Source: Lanius collurio (taxonomy: Eukaryota > Chordata > Aves > Passeriformes > Laniidae). Taken from it: a DNA stretch of 64,000 nt. The position numbers were made by a program, and so were the translations under genes. The stretch is taken from assembly GCA_020086605.1 (NCBI GenBank), contig JACBWW010000048.1, positions 1,657,680-1,721,679 on the forward strand, given 5' to 3'. This document shows positions 38,640 through 51,900 of this stretch, piece after piece. A model generated the notes under the pieces. The model was not told the origin of the DNA. It ran no database searches and saw only the letters and a program-made list of their open reading frames with translations. The first letter of the stretch is position 1. Each line of letters opens with the position of its first letter.

Positions 38640-38824
38640 GATATCATTCAAGGTGGTTGATCACTGGGATAGGCTCCCCAGGGAAGCTGTCAGGGAACCA
38701 AGCCTGTCAGTGTTCAAGGAGCATCTGGGTGATGCTTTCAGTCATAGTGTTGGGCAGCCCTGAGAGGAGCAGGGTGTCGGACTCAATTATTACAGGCCAC
38801 TTACAATTTGAGATGTTCTCTGGC
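38640..38824 (+). mobile_element. CR1 fragment, plus strand
   Basis: Diagnostic plus-strand phrases are AAGGTGGTTGATCACTGGGA, AGGCTCCCCAGGGAAGCTGT, CAAGCCTGTCAGTGTTCAAGG, here starting at 38699, and GAGGAGCAGGGTGTCGGACT. They are followed by a decayed GATGATCC...CTTCCAA end. This is the same CR1 region as in the copies at 3.4 and 18.1 kb but in opposite orientation. The final octamers are lost (GAGATGTTCTCTGG stands where ATATTCTATG is expected). Confidence 0.85.
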
Positions 38825-39544
38825 AAATACCTTTCAGCCTAGCAGTTATTTAGCCTTCTCAAGGTAAGTTTGGACATGTTTGAATTGAGAAGTCTCACAT
38901 ATTTGGGGTGAAAGGTCTTCATAAAGATATGGTGTACAAGACAAGAGGCCATGCATCCTTCTTCTAATGCCTTTTTGCAGGAAAAAGCACTTCCAACTGC
39001 ACTGTGTCAAGGCACAAGGACTCTCTGATTGGTAGGAATGTTTGAACTCATATCTGAGCAGGTCACTTTGGAAATATTACTACTTGATTTCTTTGGAGGT
39101 TAGGTGCCAGACTGTGTTCATCTTTCCAGGCCTGTTGGCATGAGAAACTTTTGGGCCATGCAAGGAAGCATCCAGGACTCAATGACTGTTGTACTGTTTG
39201 GGTTTCAGGTTGTATGTTGGGATCTGTGCACCTCTGAGCATCTGCAGTTTGTTCATTTATAGACATGCAGTCTGGTGAACCAGAATAATTGCCTTTTTTA
39301 ATAGTATCTAAAAAATTTCCTGAATAACAGCACTCATCAAATGCAGTCACCTACCAGGTTCTCAAAACATTATTCACTCCAATAACTATTACATTGTATA
39401 AAGACAGATTCTGAGTAAGTTAAAGTGGTCTGAAATCCATGTGATTAAAAATGTGTTTGCTCTAGACAAGGATCTGCCACAATTGTGTTCTCCTTCATAT
39501 AATAGCTATGGAATCATCATCCCTGTAAGTGTTAAAAAATATGC
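38825..39544. other. Spacer between two plus-strand CR1 fragments
   Basis: No CR1 phrases that I can match. The frame 39063-39350 (minus, 95 codons) is unrecognised. Confidence 0.45.
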
Positions 39545-39650
39545 AGAAGTGGTACTTGGGATTATGATGTAAACGTGGGCCTGGCAGAGTTAGGTTAATA
39601 GTTGGGCCTGATGATCTTAGAGGTCTTTTCCAACCTTAATGATTTCCTTT
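39545..39650 (+). mobile_element. CR1 3' tail, plus strand
   Basis: GGGCCTGGCAGAGTTAGGTT followed by AATAGTTGGGCCTGATGATC, then TTAGAGGTCTTTTCCAACC and TTAATGATTTCC. This is the typical 3' end of one CR1 subfamily, with its last octamers decayed. Only about 100 bp remain. It has the same orientation as the fragment at 38640 but carries a different subfamily end, so the two are probably independent insertions. Confidence 0.9.
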
Positions 39651-42600
39651 CCAGAGAAATTGTTTTTGTGGGTGTGTAATTTGATTTAAATAACTTGTTA
39701 GTGATATAAAGCAATCAAACTTTAAAAAAGCATTTCTGAAGAGTATTTTTCAGAAGAGTCTCATCTTCCAGGTTATTTTCAGCTTGCCATTGAAATACTG
39801 CCATTTTTCCGCTTGCTGTGCCAAATTTACAGTAGTCTCCCCTGTGCCTGGTTATACAAGGCTCAAGTGGTGTGAGCAAGAGAACTCTAAACCAGCTAAG
39901 CACTCGGGTCTCAAAGTAAAAGTAAAAGTAACCCTGTAAATTGTACTTTTGTCAGCCATCTCATCACGTCATGTCCCAGGCGAGGGATTCTGGTCTCTAG
40001 AGAGAGAGAGTTTCATTTACCTTACAATGGAAACACTGTGATCAGGTTCACACACCATTATTACCACACCACATTAGAATATGAACACAACTGTAAATGG
40101 AGAGACTTGACATTGGACTAAAGCAAAGGCTAGAATGTTTTAAATGGTTCTGTTTCTCAATTCAGGGCTTGGTATTAAGCAAATTAATAAAATATCTACC
40201 CATTATTATAGAATTTTATAGGATTTTATATCTGTTATGCAGATATTAACTAAAATTAAGTAACTTAGGAAATATTCCAACCTTAGTAACTATAAAACAT
40301 TGGGTTTTATTTAAAGGGATAGAGAGAGGCTGTAAGTTGAAAATAGTGCTAAACACTAACACAGCATAAAATATTAGGCAGTATATTTTAAGGCCCTTAC
40401 ATTAATACAGTAAATTTTAAAGATTAATTTTAAGCCGGTGTGAGCCTTTGCATTGCTTCTTTACTCCTTGTGGTACACTAAATATTGAATTTTCAGTAGA
40501 TGTTATGATAACACAGTATTCTAAGGCTTTCTATGTTTATATAGAGGACAAGAAATAAAAACTGTCTATCTAGTATGCTCAGTACATGCACCTATAGTTA
40601 TCATAGTGTGAAGTCAGGGGGAATAAAAGATGGCACATTCTTAATGCTACTCTTATCAGATCTGGATTTACTGTGTTCTCTATATAGAATTTGGAGCACT
40701 CTTCAAATTTATGTACCAGCATCTTCCCCATTTAACAGATGGAAGTATTGCAGTCCCTCATAATAAAATGTTCTAAATATTGCAAAAACCCTATGGTTTA
40801 ATCTCAAATGTTGCTTAACTACATAATGAAGGCCTACGGTATTTGAATGAAATCTTACAGTTTGAATTAACATGATTCTAAAGAAAAACATCGATAGTAA
40901 AACTGATTACATATTAATATGTAATGACTGCCTAGTGATCATTTTCTTTGGAAAAAAATTGCATTCAAATATCAAGCAAGTGATGAGACACCAGCCCTGG
41001 GAATACAATACAAGTTTTTACAAAGATTGTGCTACACTGGCTCTGAAATGTACACAGACTTTTCCCTGTGAAAGTTGTCTTTTACACATACTGCTTCAGC
41101 AGAAGAGAACTACTGTGCCTATCAGATTAAGAATTTGTGTATCTAAGAAAAATATTTTCCCCGAGAAAGATTAAAATTATGTTATACTGGGAAAGTTCCA
41201 GAATGTCTTTGATAATTATTTTTATGCAAATATCATCTTGTTTCACCCTACAGACTTATGCAATTCATATAGATTTTTTTATGTACAGTAATTTTGTAAC
41301 AAACTCCTTTTCTCAAAGATTCTATTGTCAATTCCTGAAAAGATCAAAAGACAACCATAGCAGAGGGGAGAAAGGCAATATATGGAACTTTCTCCCAGGC
41401 ATTCTGACCATTAATAATCAAAATCCTTGCAGTGATCTGAGCAGGATTACCAGTACAAGTTTTGAAAAATAACCTGTTGTGTTACTTCCCTTCTAACCAT
41501 CTCTGCACCCTTGGTGAACTGCTGACTGTGTCTGATGTCCATGCTGTTCAGACACCACTATGAAGTGCATATTTCCTACAGCCCTGAGTCTAGGGAAATG
41601 TAGAAGTCTTGTGCTGTCTTGTTTCTTTGAAGAAAATATTTTTATCTGGGGAAAGAAAGATTGATTTGAAGTACCACTCAACAGGTCCTAGAACTTGATG
41701 GAAATGGTATAGCTCTGTGTTAAGGTGATTTTTACAACCAGTAAAAGCATGAAGAAAGCATAATTACAGCCAAGTCTGCCTGTATTCTGATTCTGAAAAC
41801 TGGGTAAAGCAATTTTCACCTAAGGGTAGTCTGAATGTAGCTTTTGTGATACTCACTTCCAGAGTGATTTTCTGTATTTTGCGAGACAGTCTTTTTACAG
41901 TATTCGCAAACACTTCTGCACTGCTGCTTCCTCCCTCTTTTCTAGAATAATGTGAGTATCCTTTTCTTTGTCCTGTATTTCTGGGCACTTTTACAGTGCA
42001 CCCTTTTCCTTTGTATTCTACGAGGATAGAAAATTATTACTATTGTGATTTCCCCTCCGCAGTCTCTTTTTTACCCTCAGGCATACAGACAGACTGTCTT
42101 GCATTTCAGATGTGTACACCTATCTCCTTTCTTCTGGCATCCCGGCCTCAATTTGATAATTTAACTATACATGTTCAACATTTTAGTAAGCTGGTACCCT
42201 TATGCTTTCTCTCTCTGCTCCATGGAGCACCAGAGATCTTTAGAAGATGGTCAAGATCACAGCTGAGCTTTCTATCCCAGCAATACAAAAATTTGCTAAG
42301 ACTTTATTCATAAAGTTTCTTTTCCCTGACTTTTAGGCTGGGTGTAAGTAGTCTTCATTTTTTAAAGAAGATTTGACAGTATTCTGTTTAGAATATATGT
42401 GGTTCCACTTTTTTCCCTGAAAGATCACATATGTGGTTTGGTGGCTGAAATTGGAACACCACATGTTCCCGCAATCTGTCCATCTGTGACAGCTTCGTTT
42501 CTTTATTCATTGGCTGCTCTGGTACTGATGGAGGTGTCAGAAGAAATTTTCTATCATTTGCATGGGTTTGTCACTTATACGAATCAGTTTTATCACAGCT

Positions 42601-43379
42601 ACAGAGCACTCCCAGGGACAGTACTAGCTACTTTGTTTTTAATTACAAAGTCACTCTTTGTGTTCCTCCATACAGACAGCCATGCAACCAATCATAAAAT
42701 CACCTTGTTGAAAATCTAGAATAAAAATATTAGAATTTATCCATCTTTCCTTTGAAGTGATCTCTGAAGTTTTCAGAAGAGTCTCAGAAGCATTGATCCC
42801 ATTTATGGTTCATCTATTTCTAAGGTATCTTGTCTATTCCAGACGCAGTTCATGTTTTAGCACATCTTGTCACAAAACACATTCTCTTCACAAAGTGAAG
42901 GCTAAGAGATTTAAAGAAGAATGGTGGTTCAGTTAAAAGCCAGGGTTAATGACTTATATATTTTTTCAATTGAATTTTAATTGCATGTCAAATAGAAACA
43001 ACTTCTGGGTATTTCCGCAGGAGTACAAAGCAGTCCAAGAAACTGAACTCAAGCTCTGAAGGAAAATAGAGCCTAGTCAAGGTATCTTAATGTTGTATCT
43101 TTTGTTGCTATATTGTTGTATACTTTTTGCTGATTTTGGGGGGTTTGGCTTTAAATGAGCTATTTAAGAACTGGGATAAAACACTCAAGATATTTTAGGT
43201 TTTTTTGAGATTTGCAGTTAGATCATACATGGGTCTTTCAAAAATTTTCAACACCAAGGACTAATTTGATGATGTAGTCAGATATTTCTTGGATATAGGC
43301 CTGTTTCTTTACAAAGAATGCCCCCAAAATTCTATTTTCTTAAACACCATTACAGTTAAAAAAATAAAAGGCTGTTTCT
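39651..43379. other. Non-coding sequence, no identified feature
   Basis: AT-rich background. A GTAAAA triplicate lies near 39916-39931 and an AG run near 39999-40010. Frames 41137-41472 and 42399-42719 (plus, 106-111 codons) are hydrophobic and F/L/I-rich, as expected from translating AT-rich DNA, and are not recognised. Confidence 0.45.
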
Positions 43380-46300
43380 TTGCACAACATTTCAAGTTTC
43401 ATTCTACATAGAATTCTACCACTTTTTAATGTGTGGTTCTTATTCCTGCTTGCTGTCTTTTGGCTGCTTTTTTTCTTCTCTGTTTTTGAAAGTTTTTTGA
43501 ATGTTTCTGATATACACTTCCATCAAGTAACACCTGGTAAATTTCTACTACCCATTTCCCCTTTAGTCTTTCACTTGATCTATGTTTTGGGTGGAGGAAT
43601 TTTTTTTCAGGTAAAAGGAAATACATCTTTTATGCCTCCTCTTAGACCTACTGGGAATGATAGGCTTGTCCCAGCATGCACACATTTTCTCCTAACTTCT
43701 ATCACATTATTAATATTATATATTATATTATTTTATCATATTAAGAAATTATTTCATAATGTCAGTCTTTTTAATAAAGTAGTTCCAGTCCTCTTGACAT
43801 TTTATCCAGATGCAACAATGAGAATATAATGTTCAGGTTTTAAATGCCTATTTTACTCTGCTTTTATTACATTGAAAAAATAACTGTAGTAGATGTGACA
43901 TATAATATGATATGAAGAGGCATAGGTCATACTGAATCTAAGTTTGATAGTTACATTTCATCTAAATTTACAGTGACTTAGTGAATAAGATGTCCTTAAC
44001 TGAGTGCCTGCAGCCCCTTGGTAGAAACAGTGAAAATAGACTGGTGCTTTTGAAGGCCTTAGTCTAATGCTTAAAATGAGGCAAAATGTGAAATCAGGCA
44101 ATTTATATTTTAATCTGTGTGTGCCCTCCTCATGTCCTGGAATGTGTCAAGAAGCAAACTGTCCAGATCAGTGTGTTTAAGGGTCGTCCCAACAGGAGTC
44201 AGTTAATTGGCACTGATAGATATTATTTTTTAGTGAAGCTGATGTGTGAAATTTATACTCAAATTACTACAACACCAAAAATATTTTAGTATCTTCCAGC
44301 ACACTTGCTCTTAAGCCCTTAAAAAATGTTCCTTAATTGCTCCAGCTGCAGATGGCATCAGTGTGATGACTCTGATCACATCATTCACATGTAGTTCATA
44401 TACTTATATAAAACTTTCTTGGCTTTTATAAGCTGCTTTTGTAATTCCATAATGTTTCAATAGGAAAAATAGCACAGAAACTTATAAAGTTTACATAGCA
44501 CAAAAATTATATATACACAAATCCTCAAAATAATCTTTCATCCATGGCTCCTACTATGACAAAGTTTTCTGCTTAGGTTCTCTAATGGGTCTTATTGTCA
44601 AGGACAGCTATTCGTACTTTGCAACACTTGGCACTTATGCTGTAAATCAAGGCCCATGACTGAGAGGTATCCACTGTAAAGTCATTTATAGGAGTGAGAG
44701 CAATATAATAGCAATAATATCAACCAGTGTTCATGAAGTGTTATTCCTGGCTAGCACCACTACAACCATCTGGCTGATATTCATTCTTCTCCACCTCATT
44801 CTTGCCCTTTTATTGTCCTCCTCCAGCTTTTAAACTCTAGCCAACAACTCCACTAATACAGCAACAAATTCACTGGCAAGGTCTGCAACAGCTGAGCCCA
44901 TCCCAGTTGATCTGCGCCAGTCAGCCAGCTGGTGAGCTGGAAATTATCTAACTGGCTGTAATACCATTTACAGGCCAAACAGAGACTGCAGCATTTGCCT
45001 TAAAGAGGTGTTTTTCCTTTGCTATGACATTGTTTTCTGATCATGGTTATCGGTGTAAAAAAGTTAATATGGAGCACAGGACCAAGAAACATGAGCACAC
45101 GCACTAACCCACTTAGTCAACTGCACTCGGAGAGTGAGAAAGTGTTTCCTAAAAGTCAGTGGAGGATTCTGCAAAACGCAAAATGTGGGCAGTTAAAAAT
45201 TGCACTCATTTTCATAGTTTATGTAATACTGATGGCATTATTCAATTTAAATTAATTACAAGGGCAAATAAATCAATAACTCAAGTCTTGGTGCTATTGC
45301 ATATTTCAAGTTTGACTATGCGTATATTTTTTTCTTTAGCTATCTCCCACTCTTGCTTAAGACCTCTGTTTTCTTACTATTCTGCTAAACTTATTCTGGT
45401 ACATATTTAGGAAAAGATGAAGTTACGAGGAAATCTTGTTTAATTCAGGTGTTTTTCGCCAATCTTGGAAGTATTTGTCTCTCCTCAGATCTGTTGGCAT
45501 AGAGGTTTAGTAGTATAAAAGTTATGTTTTTAGAGTTTTAGTTACATCAGTGCCTAAATTCATATTGTTCCAAGACAGTGAGTGATGCCTACATTAATAA
45601 ATTATGAAGTCATTTGAACATGGTCTCTTCCAGCAAGGTTGTTGCCCAGACATTAGGTTAAGGTCATCAGTCTCTCTTCCACTTTAATAAATGTTTAATT
45701 TTAATCTATATGGTGTGGAATAGCTCTTACCGTTTTGCATTCCTTGATGATTATTTAGGAGAAATTTAAAATCAAACTTTAAAGTCCAATGAGTGTTTAA
45801 TGATAAAGTAGGTAGATTAATATGATATTGAAGGAAAGCCATTATAAAGGATGAGAAAGAAGAAAGTTATGCCTGACCCAAACTACTAACATTAACTTTT
45901 AACTGCATAGCTTGATATCACATACTCCAGCAAGTTCTTGATTTCATCACGGAGCTCTTTAAGGAATTTTTATCTTTACAAACAGAATACACTGAGAAAA
46001 TGAGGTCAAGGTTTAGAATGAAGTAGGGTATGACCCCTTGGTACGAGAGGTAACATAGGTCTAAATAAAACCCCATAGAAAAAACAGTCATGAAAACTTC
46101 TGTGATTTACTGTCACCGATGTCACCACTGTGCATACGCAGTTCCAGAGGACTCTGATGGTTCTATAAAACATCCCAAATTTCCCTAGTTCTCAAAGTCT
46201 GGTTGCATGCTAATGGAGAACCTGAAAGTGCTTTAAATCTGGATGAACTTCATGGAGGATAGGTACTTCCAACCCAGCAGATGTTTCTACAGGTAGTATG

Positions 46301-48958
46301 CCAAATATGTTCAAATTTAACAAGGAAAGTGTGTCCTGCACAAAATGTGATGTAAGTCATGGAGGAGCAATGCAGCTGCCACTGAAACCATGGTGGCAGT
46401 CTGTCCCCCTTGCAGGGAGCTCTGTGTGTGTGCCTCAGGCATAGGCTGAGCTCTGTGTCTCAGGACTACTGGTGTGTAACTTGTTTGTTCAGTGCATAAT
46501 TGCCTTTACAAGCTACTTACAAATTCGGTACAGTAATGAATTTTCCTCAATACATAAGTGAAGTCATTTGTATCTACCACAGTCGCAGTATGATAATCAT
46601 TGACTTGACTTTCACCTTGGTATTACACTTGGTAACAACTAAATTTTCTAAGCTCCAGAGAAGAGAAAATCCACACTTTGAACCATAGGTCTGTTACCGT
46701 AGTCCCTATAAAACCATGAGATTCTATCTAAAAGAAAAACAAAATCTGCTTTCATTTTATCTGTAACCAATATATAAAAAAGTGGAAACTATAGCATTTC
46801 TTAACATCAAGGATGTTATAAAATATTGCATCTGCAGCCCAAGTGCCATCACTTTGTCCTGGGATTTCTGCCAAAACAGGAGGCTGTTCAGTTGTAATTA
46901 ACATTTCTCATCCCAATATCATTGCTGATGAGTCCCCATCCAGCTTCAAGTATAGCTGCCTGCTACAGTAGTTTATTATGAACACAGGACTACTGCTGAC
47001 TCTTCCCTTCTGCTCTACTTATCATGGGCACTTTTCCTTTCTTCAAAAGAGTCACAGTTTCCTTCTTGAAAGATTTTGTGAGGTATCTGCATCAGGTCCT
47101 ATTTGAAAATCTGTTCAAAATTGGCTTTGGTCTGATCCATTTGAACGTTTTTAGGACTTTAGGAAGTCTTTCACCTTTTCTTTGGATCTGCTGGACTTCA
47201 TGTCTTACTGGCATGGTGCCATCTTGAGCTAGATGTCCTTCACCCCTTGTTAAATTATTTGTCCATTCAGTTTGGTGCTCAGATTAGCCAGATCAGATCA
47301 TGATGTATCTCAGCCTGGCTCTTTGGAAATTCCTTGGCATTGCTTCTGTGTAGTCTCTTGACAGCTTTACGAGAACTACATGGCAGGCTAAGCACTTACA
47401 AATGATGTAATGATGTGAGCAACTGTTCTTGAGGATACATTATATAAATGGTCAGCAGGAGACACAGAGGTAACCAGCTAGGATAAGAAAATTGCTTAGG
47501 AAAATAGAGACTTGTTATTTTCCTCTAAAATTACTAGTAGAATAATCAAAAGGACCTAGTTTTGAAATTAAATTAGTAGTTTTACTACATTTTGTGTGTA
47601 CTTTATTATTCAACTTCTTGCTTCTGCTGGAGTTATTACTGACTGATTTATCTAGCCAGGGACCAGAGTCTGTGCTTCAGCAACATCCCTGTTTCAAACA
47701 GCTTATGATCTAAGCATCTATGAGAGGAAAAAACACCATACAAAGAGAATCAGGGAGAAAAATTGGGGGCCGCTTTACAAATCACCCTTCTAACAGGATA
47801 GCAGTCTAAACATGGGAGGGTTTTTTATGGTATTTTAGAAAAAGAGAACAATAAAATTATGAATTTCAGCAAACTTGACTGATTAGCAAGGGTAGATGAC
47901 CTTTCAGTAGTGAAGGAGACAGAAGAAGTAATGTAGGTGGAGCTAGGTCATGTGTGCTCTTTAAAGCAGAGACAAATTATTCCATTTTTGCTGCAGTATA
48001 AACCAGGAAGCCATGAAGGCAGGAAAATGAAGGGGTGACCTTACTAGTGACCTAGAAAAATGATCTTTGCATCCCTTTTCTGAATGGAATGGAAAAAGAT
48101 CTGTTATGGTCAAAGAAGGTTCTTATATTTCTCTCTGGCAGCAACATTTTCCTTTTTAAATATGAAATGGTGTACCCAGCAGTAGCAGAAAAATACAGAA
48201 TTGGCAATAGATGAATAGCAGTACAAGCTGCAAAGTGACACTTTGACAAACATTGTTCTAGGGAACAATCCTGAGAAACCGATAAGCGATCATTTCTTAA
48301 ACGTACTGGGGGAAGGGGGAAGGGAACTCTGACGTTAAGGAAAAGGACAAAAGCTAATAAGGAAACTTCCCGAATCCAGATTACAAAAATCAAGAATCTA
48401 ATCTCATATGGCTTAAACAGATGTGCCTTAATTTAACATGGATATAATTAACAATAAAACGTAGTCCAGTTAGGCCACATGGGTTTTAAATATGCCCAGA
48501 GCTTTAAGTGTAGATATGTGAATTATTGCCTTAAGCTGTAACAGATTCTACTGAAAGATGACTAATGTTTGAGAGAAGCAACCTTAAGGTGCAATAATAT
48601 GTATTAAATACTTATTTCTGCCTCAGCTTTATGCATCTCTCTACAATACCTCCAAACACAAAGGAAGAAAAAAGGGTATGTCAGAGATCTGAAAGCAAAG
48701 AGAACTTGATAACTGATTATATTATAGTACTATTAACTTCTCGTGTTTTGGAATTGTTAGTGAAGGGAGGCTCACCAGTCCTAGGGGGTCCTTGAAACCT
48801 TTTAATGTCCAAATGATGAGACCAGCACCTACAAGGATCTCACAAAAAGCAATTAAATATAACGATTAAAAAAAACCTCAGAGTCACTGAATTGTGGATA
48901 TTTTTGTAAAACATTACTTCCATGATTTTCTGATTTAAAGATAAAAGGAAAAAAGATT
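43380..48958. other. Non-coding sequence, no identified feature
   Basis: AT-rich background. The 149-codon plus-strand frame at 43380-43829 is dominated by F, L and I and matches no membrane protein family I know. A small near-repeat of GAGCTCTGTGTGT / GAGCTCTGTGTCT lies near 46420-46465. Three G runs near 48307-48323 fall short of a quadruplex motif. No recognised repeat family or RNA gene. Confidence 0.45.
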
Positions 48959-48970
48959 AAAAAAAAAAAA
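48959..48970. repeat. Poly-A tract (12 A)
   Basis: Run of 12 A with A-rich flanks. No adjacent processed transcript is recognisable. Confidence 0.85.
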
Positions 48971-51900
48971 GAGGAAGAATCCAATGTACATTCAAAAAAT
49001 AACCATTGGAATAACTTTAAAAATAGATACTGTGGATAATTCTGTGATGCTGGAGCAGATGGACAGAGCAAAAAGTCTTCTGAAAGTCTCAGAACAATGT
49101 CTGGGAGGCAGGATTTATATGGGACTTGGAAAATCATTCCATGGGAAATTATATGCTTTTGACATCATTAATGAAAATTAAGGACTTATAAAACTCACTT
49201 GATCTCAGTTCTGCAAGACAGTCCATATGCAGAGCCCTGATGTCTTCAGTGAGTGATTTGGAGAACCATGCCCAGAACTCCATGGGTCTCCTGGAAAATT
49301 TTTATACACACACAAAAGTTATTACAAGAATGAGTGATGCCACTCAACAGTCAAGAGACCAAGCAGATTTTTTTTGTCTGCTATGATTTTGATTGAAATA
49401 ACTCAGCTCTGCTGAAAGCAATGAAAATGAATCAGATATATTTATGAGGTAAGAACTCTATAGTGTCTACAGGCATTAAGATCTTTCATTTTTCTTGTTC
49501 AATTCAAAGTACCTGTCATTCTCCCTTGAAGCTCCAGCTGCTTCACTGAGGACCCACTAGTCTAGGAGAAAAGATTCTTTTCATGCAGAGCAATAAAAAT
49601 TTGTCATTTTGTATCTAGAGTAATTGTTTTTGACAAGATAAACCCTTGCTTAGAACTCTGAATTCTTTCAAACATTTTCAGGTTTTTTGTTGAAGGAAAA
49701 CAAAACAACTTTAAGTCTCACTTTTAAAAGCATGTTTGCATTAAATACATATTTTAAAACAGGTTAAAGCCTGAACTAGTTCCCAGTATCAGAATGATAA
49801 GATGCAATAGTCTGAGGGAGCTTCCTCTGAGGTTAGAAATTTTTTTTCAAATCAGCATACTCTTTCACAGGTTCCCACACTGAGAGAAAAAAATGTCAGG
49901 CTTGTTCTGTGCTTCATCCTTTGCTACAGACATAAATGAAAGTGGCATAACATGCTGTGTTGCTGGAGTTTGTAAATACATACTTTCTCCTAAGGTAAAA
50001 GTATGCAGAAGCCCTGAGATAAATATTTTGTGCTCTATTCCCTCAAATAAGAAGAAGTTCTTTTCCAAGCAATAGTGGTGAGGAGTGCAACATGTCAGGG
50101 ACACTCTCTGTGTCAGGAAAGGACTGAATAAGGTTTAATTCCATCATTTGATAGCTTTTCCAAGCTATCTAGGAAGATGGTACATCCTCAAATCTCTCTT
50201 GGCATCTTCCCATCACAGGCAAGGATATGCTACATATTCTTGATTTCATAAAATTTAAATATTGTTCTAATAAGTCAAAACTCAGCCTTCATATTACTGT
50301 AGCCTCTTACATTATTTTAACTGAGAAAAATAATAAAACCAAGAATTTAAAAGCTGGGTCCAGAAGCACATCACACTCAGACCCTAGGGGAGACCTATGG
50401 CCAAGTGCTGTACAGATTGGACACCAGCCAGGCAGTACTTGGCAAGTGCAGGACAGAAGGATGTTTCCTTGTCCTGTTTTAGCACAGACATAGTCTTACA
50501 CTCGTAGACTGGTATTCCAAGTGCCAGAAGGTGATTTCCCAGCTATCCAGGATCTCTACAACAGGAGGAGGCAGTCTCAAAACACCTCCTCTCACCCACC
50601 AAAATAATTAAGAAATTATTCTTCAGAGGGAGCCGTGAAAATAAAGTATATTTCCTCATGTGTTACCAACATGAAACAAATGTTTTGGAATCATGTCTTG
50701 CACACATTTAAAATGCACAAAACAAATCAGTATGCTTATCCTCCAGAGTTGATTTTGTATCTGTCAAATGTAATGCATTTTTAAAGCACAGTTAAAATAT
50801 TTGATTAAAAAATATGTAAGTATAGTGTTGCATCATTCAAAATCTTTCACAGTGCAGTTTATTCTAACTTAATTTGAAATAGAATTTGTACTAAATTCAG
50901 GGAAATTGCTAATGAAATTAATGAATTCAAAATTGCTAAGCTTCATCTATCCAATGTAAAACAATCCATGTGCAAAATGAACTGTTACATGACTATTTTC
51001 CTTTCCAATTTTTTGCATTAAAAATCAAGGGAGGGGAAAAGGATATCAGTTTAATATCTGTTATATCTTTCTTGGAAATGCAACATATTTCATAAGAAGT
51101 AGGAAGCTTAGTTTGATCTGACGCATGAGCAGAGACACTAGCTGAACCCTCCCTGTGCTTCTGAGGAATTCTCTGTTGGGATCAAGAAAGAGTGTGGCCT
51201 TCTTATGGAAGGAGGCAAGTCATTTTCTTCAGTTACTAGGGAAACAAGATGAAGGAGACAGGATATTTTGTCTATTTAGTCTATATCCTGAGAAGGCTAT
51301 GTTGGGAAAGGGGTCTTCGCACACCATTTTCATGGTGTGGGCCCTGAAGGCATTGTTGAATCGGATAAGCAAAACTTTTAGTAACATGTTGACAACAGGA
51401 TAGTCAAGTCCTTATTCTTCTTTAGCAATCATGAAGATCCTGCATTTCCATAACATCTGTTACTGGCACCCATTGCAGTGTACAGTCTCCTCATTATGCC
51501 CCATTAATCCTCTTTTTGTGCAGAATAAATTGAGGCCCAGAAAGGGTTTAGCTTTAAATCTTGCACCCAGTCCACATCACACACAAATCATCCAGAACTG
51601 ATGAATGCTGGTTTCTATACATGGAGGAGAGGGGGAGCAGGGATGGGGTGTTGTGAATGAAACTGGAAGAAATTTGCTTCTTTTCAAATAATTAGAAATC
51701 TCAAATTGGTTGTTTGGAGATCACTGACTTTTTTTTACTTGACAAATATTAGGAATGATTCAGGAATGGCAAAGTTTCTTGGATTTGAGACACAGCAGAC
51801 CAGTGTTCAACCCTGTGAAACATTGTTTAATGGGAAGGAGCCCTGTTGCTCTTCCTCAGATTTCCTGATTACTTGTTATTTCTTTTGGAAATCACATTCT

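Noticed and set aside
41137..41472. 111-codon plus-strand frame, with another of 100 codons overlapping it at 40872-41174
   Set aside because: Two overlapping frames with chance-like composition and no family signature.
42399..42719. 106-codon plus-strand frame
   Set aside because: Hydrophobic chance-like composition, no recognised family, no splice or promoter context.
43380..43829. 149-codon plus-strand frame that looks like a multi-pass membrane protein
   Set aside because: The hydrophobicity comes from T-rich DNA (TTT, CTT, ATT codons). There is no family resemblance and no regular helix and loop pattern, and the 3' part runs through an AT simple stretch.
48307..48323. G-rich run considered as a quadruplex
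   Set aside because: Only three G runs of at least three bases are separated by loops, one short of the standard motif.
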